DNA from: Schistosoma haematobium
Taxonomy: Eukaryota > Platyhelminthes > Trematoda > Strigeidida > Schistosomatidae
Direction: 5' to 3'
Assembly: GCF_000699445.3 (NCBI RefSeq)
Contig: NC_067196.1
Location: 42,561,806-42,625,805 of the forward strand
DNA: 64,000 nt
Below the pieces are notes generated by a model. The model saw only the letters and a program-made list of their open reading frames with translations. It was not told the DNA's origin and made no database searches. Positions within the stretch are counted from its first letter, which is position 1, and each line of letters starts with the position of its first letter. This document shows positions 56,688-64,000 of the stretch, one piece after another. The position numbers and the translations under genes were made by a program.

Positions 56688-57206
56688 TGTGTTATATCCC
56701 GATAAGAATAATGAATGGTAATTCTTGGGATCTATTTATGGACCAATGCTATGAGTATATTTTTATCGTATAATTGTTATGTAACTAAACTGTTCATATT
56801 CATGTCGCTCTTATTATAAGCTTTAATTTGACCCATGGACTATTACTATACGATTTAACATTCTTGAGTTATGGCCTGTCTACTAATTACTATCTCCCTC
56901 ATTCACAGCCACTTTTGGCTAAATATTGTACAAATGTTATTTTCTATTTTATGGTACGTTGTGGTCTGTTTGATCGATATATAAACCGAGTATGTTTGAA
57001 ATAAATGATTCATATTGCAGAGGCTGAGATTGGTGTTCTGGACTTAACTGGCTGGGCTAGACAGGAAGTGAGACCAATCAGGACTCTAGGCTGCTTGCAC
57101 GTGTTTTGTGCGTCACTGGTTCGATCGATAATTCGCTGTTCTCTGATTGGCGGTATTGTTGCGTTATACAATGAACAGGGTACGCAGGTTCACAAGTCAT
57201 AACACA
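56688..57206 (+). mobile_element. Solo LTR-like repeat, copy 2
   Basis: Starts TGTGTTATATCCCG and ends GTCATAACACA; the 8-bp ends TGTGTTAT and ATAACACA are perfect inverted repeats, as in LTRs. It aligns over its length with 40258-40775. It includes a TATA-like ATATAAACC and GATCGATA. No matching TSD was seen, and no retroelement genes are adjacent. A 65-codon frame inside is incidental. Confidence 0.65.
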
Positions 57207-58005
57207 TAGAAGCCAGGATATGTAGGTGTTTCATTGAACCACAGTATAGAAATACAGTGTTCAGTGTTTGATAAGATCAGCCAATTTGTAACTGTCATGC
57301 ATGGGCAACTGCTTTAATTCCTACTTGATTAACATAGCAGACCAGGACACACTACCGTATCAAATTACTCCTTTTCCAAAAGCAGATTCACGCAATTGGT
57401 TTCAAACTTAAGGACAAGTGTATTACATTGTCTAAGAAATAGATTGTGTTCTCGCTCATGTAGATGAGAGGTTAGCGTGTAGCACATAGTGCATCAGTAT
57501 CAGATTTTAAACAACGCTCGTCAAAAAAATGAGATTATTTCAATTTATGATAAAAAGTATTATGTTTTAAAATATTAAGTCATATTATAAATTACTAACA
57601 AAAATCACTAAAAGTCAAAGAATATAGGAAAGTTGATTATTCATAACAAAACATCAAAGTCCTAACATTGACCATTCCATGTTATCGATTACGGGTCTTG
57701 AGTATAAACATTCACTTCTATGAAACATTAGGAAGGATAAAATGAATGATCACCATCTATAGAAAAATCAAGATAATATAAAATATGCAATAGATTCGAA
57801 TTATACAGTCATCCAGTTGTCCTAATTCGTACTTCAAAGGGTTTTTGTATCCTAAATATCACCTAATCTGTCTAAAACAGACGAACAATTTTGTCTAAAG
57901 TTAATAAAATGAAAACATGGTCATAAAATGGAATAATCGTGTCTTGAATAATTTAGTTAGCATAACAAAACTTTAAATTGCTTATTACTACTTTTAATTG
58001 ATACG
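57207..58005. other. 3' flank of the deacetylase gene
   Basis: AT-rich, nothing recognised. Confidence 0.4.
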
Positions 58006-58011
58006 TTTATT
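58006..58011 (-). promoter_or_regulatory. Probable polyadenylation signal
   Basis: AATAAA on the minus strand about 40 bases after the stop codon of the deacetylase gene. Its position fits cleavage shortly downstream. Confidence 0.5.
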
Positions 58012-58052
58012 CTTTTCAATAGTAGCAACAATAGCGGAAATAAAATATGGAT

Positions 58053-58359
58053 TTATGATAAGTCGGAAAATTTCAAAAGTTCATAGTTATGTACCATTAA
58101 ATAGCCTTTAAATTCATCACTTGTAAGAAAAAACATTTCATGTTCTCGATCACTTGACTGTGAAAATAAATCAGGACCATCAGGATCTCCACAGCCTTCA
58201 AGATTATTAGATTCATTGGTATGTTTTATTGTTCTATAACCAGGATGAACCATAAATTCAACATTCTTACAATCTTCAAAAGATGATAAAGACTGATCCA
58301 ATGATTCCATTGTTTGGTTTTTTCCCATCAGCGCCATTCCAATAAATTTTTGAGTATAT
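58053..58359 (-). CDS. YdjC/ChbG-family carbohydrate deacetylase, last exon
   Basis: Encodes YTQKFIGMALMGKNQTM, then VEFMVHPGYR, GCGDPDGPDLFSQSSDREHE, FLTSDEFKGYL and a stop at 58053. The HPGY and GC(G)..PD.F..S..R.HE..L pattern is the C-terminal signature of YdjC/ChbG proteins (animal YDJC), which deacetylate N-acetylated sugars with a metal ion. The acceptor is CACATTTTAG. The first base (A) completes the AA left by the exon ending at 59573, giving Lys. The reading frame looks intact. Confidence 0.85.
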
Positions 58360-59572
58360 CTAAAATGTGATGACAATGATGCTTACTTTAGTTAAACATA
58401 AAATGAACACTGAATGAAGTGAATATGATTGAACGAATATACATACTTAAGTTGCCTCTAATAACTGATCAATCATGCAGCATGTCCAATTATTTCAAAA
58501 TTTGCACTTCATATATATGTGAAATCAATAATAGAAACAAATATTTGACCAGTAATTTGACTGTCAACAATAGCCTTAATTTCAAACAATAATCATATAG
58601 ACTGACATACTGACTGACATTTGTACTTTAGATAGATAAAACCCAACTGGTGATCTGTTGGTTAATCGTTTGCGTATGATGGAAATCTAGATTACTGAAA
58701 CTTAGATTACAATTCATGAGTGAATAATGGTACACACATAGATATGTAAATGTGTTATCGCGAATAATTCTTCTTTTCGCTAGCAAAACAGAGCGATTTA
58801 ATAGCAAAATACATTGCCTTCTTGACAGAAATATATAACCGAGTCAACCAAGAGACCAATACAGCACCTATTCCTAAAAAAAAGTAGAATCGGCACAGCT
58901 TGGTGCAAAAAACAGTATTTTGGGTAAAGCTGACTGAAAATTCAGTTCGCACAAAATGTTTCAACATATATAAGCACTAGACACAAGTTAGAAAACATAA
59001 CCGTTTATGAGGTAACAGACATTCATTTACAAGTTAATCTTTATACTATGAATGGGAATTTATGGATTTATGCAGTCTGAAAAACGAAATTCTCTACCTA
59101 GAATGCACATAGACTATTTACGCAATGATACGCCTATCTATCAATGTATCGAATGAATGTGTGTATGTTGAATGTTTTAAAACACGTTTCCCATTATTTG
59201 TATAATCGAGCAAAGTACAAAACTAGCAACTTTCAGATACCCAAAAATTACCCTCATTCATTCAGTAAATACCATACTACTTTAACTACTGTCTTTAATA
59301 CAAAAGTCAGACATTGTAACCAGTATATCTACTAAAAAAACATATCTAAAATACTAAGTGATTAGTTTGAATTTTATTGGGAATATATTGAACCAAACAG
59401 TATATACATCCAATAAATCTTTATTGGTATAAAACATATGTAGTAAATTCTACCATGAACCAACAATAATTATAATAACTCCCTGTAAATTGAATGACAG
59501 CTTCGTGCTAATATTTTACAACAGATATTAAACAATCATTACTAGTAAATACATAATACTTATTAGACGTAC
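58360..59572. other. Intron of the deacetylase gene
   Basis: Bounded by GTACGT (donor, minus strand) and TTTTAG. An open frame inside (58755-58967) lacks usable splice sites. Confidence 0.65.
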
Positions 59573-59648
59573 TTTAAACTATAGGATGAAAATATTTCCT
59601 TTGCTTTCATCGCTTGATCAGATACTTCTCTATAGAAATTTATTTCAG
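59573..59648 (-). CDS. YdjC-family deacetylase, penultimate exon
   Basis: A 76-bp exon encoding EINFYREVSDQAMKAKE and IFSSYSL, then AA before a GTACGT donor; the acceptor is CATTTTAG. Joined to the next exon it reads SSYSLK-YTQKFIGMALMG, which matches the family pattern of a long helix followed by G.RYT..F.G.S. The exon starts with two bases of a split codon. The upstream part with the catalytic Asp and His motifs was not found in the window and may lie beyond 64000. Confidence 0.78.
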
Positions 59649-60094
59649 CTAAAATGATACAGAGTTCAATCAAAAATTAACATAAAGTAATTGATAAAAC
59701 AAAAGAAAAAAAAGAAATGAAATGAAGAGTACATGTGGAGAAAAAAAAGAAAATCATATCTCTCTTATCAATATAATGTAAACTCATCATTACTAAAAAT
59801 TTATGACTATTCTCACTAGGAATAAAATGTGAAACACAAATAATACAAGTAAACAAAGTTAAAATTGTGAGATATTACAAACACTAATTAATAATGTTCA
59901 GAAGGATTGCAATATTACAACTCTCAGTAATTAAAGATAAGAAATTGGCAAAATTAGATACAAACATTATATACTACGACAAAGTATAAGTAATTCCAAC
60001 GAATAGGCTACTCTGTCAAATTATACTTGCTTTCAATACGTGTTGTTCGGTGCAATTCCTTTGTTATTACCCTATCAATATTTTTTGTTTATAT
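59649..60094. other. Probable intron of the deacetylase gene
   Basis: AT-rich. A short minus-strand frame near 60060-60010 containing TTRIES was considered and not accepted. Confidence 0.4.
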
Positions 60095-60165
60095 GAGTGC
60101 TTCCAGGTTTTCCATGGTGGTCTAGCTTCAAATGACTCATGATCTCAACTGTTGAAATCATATGA
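60095..60165 (+). mobile_element. SINE tail fragment starting near the ribozyme cleavage site
   Basis: AGTGCTTCCAGG, TTTTCCATGGTGGTCTAGC and the CATGATCTCAAC tail. The SINE match begins within about a base of the predicted cleavage point. Confidence 0.7.
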
Positions 60166-61769
60166 GAAACGTTGAACGGTTTCTGAATAATCACCAACAT
60201 AAGAACCTAGTCTGTATGAAGGTTTCTGAATAAAGAATACATGAAAACAAAATAAAATAAATAATCATAAACTATAGAGTATATCATTGAATGATGAATA
60301 ATCGAAAGGAGCGAGTGAAGATAGCAGCGACTACATCATCTATCTATCTCTGTTACCACAGAAAACGTATATCCTCAACGGAAAGTTATTAACAGAAAGG
60401 AAAGTACAGGCTAGTACACTATTAAAAAACACATTGATTGAGACAAATTGAGAAATACGTTTGGGTTTTCAAATCTGATATCAATTCTCTTTCTCCTCTA
60501 AACATATCCATTATTCACCAAATTACTTTATTATACCTTATTACTGTTAACATTATGCTACTGTTAATTTATTTACAACCAGTGTATCAATGGCAGACAT
60601 TTTGATCCCAATACAAAGTTGTTAAACTACTCCTTTTTACTTGGTATATTAATATTTGCAATCTCAATAGTTTACAGATATTTTGCTTTTCATGCTACAA
60701 AATGATGCATAGACTAAATAGGGATTAAATGAATTTCTTTACAGAATGAGTTCTAAACAGGAGTATAAATTAATGAGTGTAGTCAGTTCTTTACAATATT
60801 CGATTTCGTCTACTGTAGTTTATCAAAAATTAACAAATAGAAATTCATTATATCTCACTCTTCAACATATTTGCTACACATACATAAATCTAAAATGGTG
60901 CATTATACAATAGCGTGTAGGTTAATAATAAATTATATATGTAGGCTGTTCAGTTTATTATGGTCGTCTATTTTGTTCATTATATTCTGTCAAATTGTTT
61001 TTTTATAACTTTCTGTCTTTCTTTCCCAAGGTAACAAACTACTGTTGAATCGCATGTGACACATAGGAAATAAGAATTATTACCACTTCATCGTTTTTCA
61101 TGTAGTGATTTATAAAATATACATTTTTCATACAGAAATTTGAAATAACAAAAAATCTAAGGAAACTGTTCAATAGTATTTGTGTCATAGGCATAAAGGC
61201 ATGAGCTTAAATGTGATCATATTAGATAAACAGAAAAACAAAACCCTCAGTCGACAATTTCAAAATATTTACTTAAATTTTAGAGCAAATAAAAACACAA
61301 ACATGTGATATCAATGCGATAATTATGTTGTAACGCAGAAATAATTCACAGTCGTTCTTATACGACAAGGCGATAACAAACAAGTGTACATCGATAGAGT
61401 ACATTAAGACCTTTTAACTTGATGAAATAAGAAATTCTGACCAGATGAAAGACTAGATATCCAGGCTCTACCAAAGGCTATGAAATGTTTCGATGAAACT
61501 TTGACAGGTAACATTACTTATCTAAATTAACTTATGATATAAGAAGACTAATTAGTACGCCACGAATCATAAAAAGTACTTCATAGAAAAAGTATTATTT
61601 TTCCACATTGATTCCCAGAAAACATTCTTATGTAGATATCCCTTAAATAGAATGAAGGTTACTAGTTAACAACAACTGAACTCTGATGTTAATTACAGAA
61701 TGTCGTAATTTCTAATTCCAATCCGTTTCGAGTGTAAGACAACCATCCACCCAGACAAGAGATGAAGGG
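60166..61769. other. Noncoding
   Basis: AT-rich; no further deacetylase exon was found. Confidence 0.4.
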
Positions 61770-62030
61770 TTTCGGAACATAGTGGAACGATTGAAGTTGG
61801 ACATTAGCATCGTTGGATATCGACTCAATGGTCTGGAGGTTAAGCGTTCGAGCGCGAAACCGAAGGTTTTTGTTTTCAGTCCCACGTGCAGGATCGTGAT
61901 GTGCACGGCTGAGGAGTTTCGCACTAGGACAAAAATGTCGTTCAGTGGTTCCACGTTTTTGATAGTGGTCCAGCTTAAATCGACTAGTGAATCCAACTGT
62001 GAAAGTTCTTAAATAGTCAGAACTTGATTA
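61770..62030 (+). mobile_element. Diverged SINE copy
   Basis: A tRNA-like part (ACTCAATGGTCTGGAGG), GGCTGAGGAGTTTCGCAC and AGGACAAAAATG in the ribozyme region, then a GGTCCAGCTTAAATCGAC tail. The ribozyme is inactive (AAAA for GAAA, broken stem II). Confidence 0.7.
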
Positions 62031-62094
62031 AAAAATCAAATATAATAGCATTGATCCCACGTTATTATTTCTTACTAATTTCATTAAAAATGTC

Positions 62095-62395
62095 ACATCA
62101 TGGTCTCCCACTAAACATTTGACCGAATTTGTAATTGCACTATAATTCCTCTTATCCTATCTGACCCACATTTATTCTGATCATGAATCTTAAAATTTTA
62201 CTCAACATATAAGCTGATTCCGTATAAGTCATTTCAACATTAACAATCCTAAATTCATACGTTATAACTTTAAACGATGTACTTTGTCATAAACCTGGTC
62301 ACTTTACGGATTATTAGTTTGAATATATAATTGTAGAACCTGAAAAAAATTTATTGAAAAGAATATTCTTCGTTTATATATTAGTCTTTTAATGT
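62095..62395 (+). repeat. Dispersed repeat, copy 2
   Basis: Partner of 18015-18345, with the same blocks in order. Confidence 0.75.
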
Positions 62396-62399
62396 GATG

Positions 62400-62720
62400 G
62401 GGATTTTTAAACAAGTAAAAATAACTTTCTAGTCCTCTGATATTTCCAATGATTATATCAACTTTTGGTGGACAGTTACTATGAAATTTCTACAGGCACG
62501 TTAGAACATCTTTTATATTACTGGAGTACACTAAGGTGTAGTATTTCAGTATGTCACAGTCAACATTAGTATTAACAACAGACATCAGTTTAAAAGTAAA
62601 TCTCGAGTAATGCCAAAAGCACGCAGCCCTTTCATGTAATAAGTCAGACGAAAAGCTTTCTTTGTTAGTAATAAAACATGAGAAAACCAAGAGTGATCAG
62701 GAGAAAAACTTACACCAAGA
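62400..62720. other. Noncoding
   Basis: No recognisable RT sequence upstream of the endonuclease that follows. Confidence 0.4.
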
Positions 62721-62723
62721 TAA

Positions 62724-63134
62724 ATGACTTTTGACAGTTTTTATCAAAGAATCTCCAATCATACAAGCTTTATGGGATTATCGCATCTGACCAACTCAAC
62801 GTGCATTTACCAATTTACCTGCTCATGTGGAGCTAGGTATATAGGTCATTCGATGCGTACTTTATCCAAAAGAATTCGAAAACATTACCCAGAGTGGCTA
62901 AGAAGAGGAGGAAACGGTTCAGTAAGAAGTTCAATAATCGAAAACCTTGTGGACACAGGTCACTCAATCAAGATGGACTCTACGTTCAAATTCATCTACA
63001 AGGTAAGTAGAACTCTTTCAAAGGCAGTCATATTGAATCATCTTTCAATTGCCGACGCAATAGCCAAAAATCTGGAAAAATCAGAATTGTGTGTGCAAAA
63101 GAGATTGGTACAACGTCTTCTACCATGGTCTTAA
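62724..63134 (+). pseudogene. Penelope-like GIY-YIG endonuclease, 5'-truncated
   Basis: A 136-codon open frame with CIYQFTCSCGARYIGHSMRT (GIY-YIG as CIYQF and ARYIG), LSKRIRKHYPEWLRRGG, SSIIENLVDTGH and ELCVQKRLVQRLLPWS to a stop. This is the C-terminal domain of a PLE protein that nicks DNA. The RT that should precede it is missing, so the copy cannot move. The domain itself has no stop. It belongs to the same lineage as 17330-17705. Confidence 0.8.
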
Positions 63135-63741
63135 TGTCCAATATTTTTTCCTTCTTCCTTTACAGCCATCTGCTTCACCTTCCATCTTCTCCTTAAACCT
63201 TTTTACCCCCAAATGGTTTATTTATTTTTACGATCCTCCTGATTACATTTAATCTCAATTTCATCATTTTATCCTATCACACTGAGCCATTCTTTTGCAA
63301 TGATAATTTCCTTATCTATCTTTTGATGAATAATTAAGCCATTAACTATCAAACGCTTATTAAGTTTTAAAAAAAATTTGATACCTTTGTTTATTTTACC
63401 TCACTGTCACCATGTCTAAGAGAAGTTTATTATCAGTATTATTATAATTATTATCCTCCTGAAAAATAAGTATATATATTTGCGATTGTACAGCTTTGAA
63501 AATAAATTCGCAGAAAAGAGAACTCTTAGCTCAACTAATCCTCCTTATTATGGGATTCTAACAATGTTTAGGTACTATTCATGTCTCAGGCTAAAGTTAA
63601 CAGTTTGACATTTAAACAGGTTAAATGGGAGACCGTTAATAACAAACCATTCAAAAAGAAACAAAAACTCATTCATTTCACGGAGATATAGAGAGGTAAA
63701 AATCGGCATGCGTACAGTGAGATCGTTTGCATATTTAACAA
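63135..63741. other. Noncoding, partly PLE 3' flank
   Basis: C/T-rich start after the stop codon, then AT-rich; nothing else recognised. Confidence 0.4.
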
Positions 63742-63965
63742 GTGTTTTCTGTGGAAGATGGAAGAAGTGAAATTTTCACAAGTGCGATTACTAAACATTT
63801 AATGGATAGTGGGCGCAACTCGGACGTTTCGGAAGCATTTAAAGTAATTAACGGGCGACGTACACCACTTTTACTGTTTTGCGGAGGCCAGTGCCATCAA
63901 ACGCTTTCGACCAGACCCTTGCATATAGAAAGGAAGTGTGGTACACCTATCATTGCCATGATATT
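63742..63965 (+). pseudogene. Second PLE endonuclease C-terminal scrap
   Basis: Reads SAITKHLMDSGRNSDVSEAF and KVINGRRTPLLL, then after a frameshift near 63877 continues FAEASAIKRFRPDPCI and a stop. TKHLMDSGH-type and AIK..PDLC landmarks are those of PLE endonuclease ends. A different lineage from 62724-63134. Confidence 0.6.
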
Positions 63966-64000
63966 ATAATTGTATTATTCTAACGGTTGTCAGTTACGTT

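Noticed and set aside
57005..57202. 65-codon plus-strand open frame.
   Set aside because: Inside the LTR-like repeat and not kept in the copy at 40.6 kb.
58755..58967. Minus-strand open frame in the deacetylase intron that appeared to splice into the exon at 58359 through a non-GT donor.
   Set aside because: It needs an AT-AG intron with no U12 consensus, while the exon at 59573-59648 joins the same acceptor in the right phase with a GT donor and a better family match.
60005..60062. Minus-strand mini-exon containing TTRIES, compared with the TRIP motif of YdjC proteins.
   Set aside because: Its end phase does not fit the exon at 59648 and the similarity is only three or four residues.

Overview
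The window looks like nuclear DNA of a blood fluke (genus Schistosoma, species not resolved). It is AT-rich, carries short exons split by large introns, and is filled with repeats of kinds known from schistosomes: RTE-type non-LTR retrotransposons, Penelope-like elements (PLEs), tRNA-derived short elements with hammerhead-ribozyme cores, and solo LTR-like pieces. Host coding sequence is a very small fraction of the 64 kb.

Host genes. Two partial genes are recognisable, both on the minus strand. (1) A smoothelin-type calponin-homology (CH) gene: three phase-compatible exons at 14170-14090, 11816-11732 and 3728-3577 read through the start and middle of the CH domain. Its 8-kb intron holds a 3-kb retrotransposon starting within about 50 bases of the upstream exon's splice donor. 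The last part of the CH domain was not found and probably lies outside the window. (2) A YdjC/ChbG-family carbohydrate deacetylase: its last two exons (59648-59573 and 58359-58053) are present; the upstream part with the catalytic motifs was not found. Two or three other coding-looking pieces are given as weak candidates.

Layout. 0-0.6 kb: a 522-bp internally deleted RTE derivative with its own target-site duplication (TSD). 3.5-14.2 kb: the CH gene. 8.3-11.7 kb: a 311-bp element derived from an RTE 5' UTR, and a decayed RTE copy. 14.6-22.3 kb: SINEs and PLE remnants, one with the RT catalytic motif. 25.4-29.3 kb: a complete RTE copy with 13-bp TSDs, lightly damaged. 31.5-35.2 kb: a PLE endonuclease remnant and an RTE tail. 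36-43.9 kb: SINEs, a 5'-truncated RTE copy with 10-bp TSDs and two frameshifts, two LTR-like repeats, a degenerate Sm-alpha-like element and a fragment of another retrotransposon endonuclease. 44-57 kb: mostly AT-rich noncoding DNA with SINE pairs, a recent duplicate repeat and an LTR-like repeat. 58-60 kb: the deacetylase. 60-64 kb: SINEs and two PLE endonuclease remnants.

Main observation. One SINE family carries a hammerhead core (CTGAGGA, stem II GTCC/GGAC, GAAA, cleavage triplet GTC) whose helix III is a loopless palindrome. In at least four, probably six, places two pieces of this SINE sit head to head with both 3' tails outward, and the pair as a whole, not each copy, is bracketed by one TSD. 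Both halves contain the 3' tail, so ordinary twin priming does not explain them. A head-to-tail dimer and copies crossing the unit boundary also occur. Two templates, or a dimeric or circular RNA, being copied in one integration would fit. This is inference from sequence layout only.
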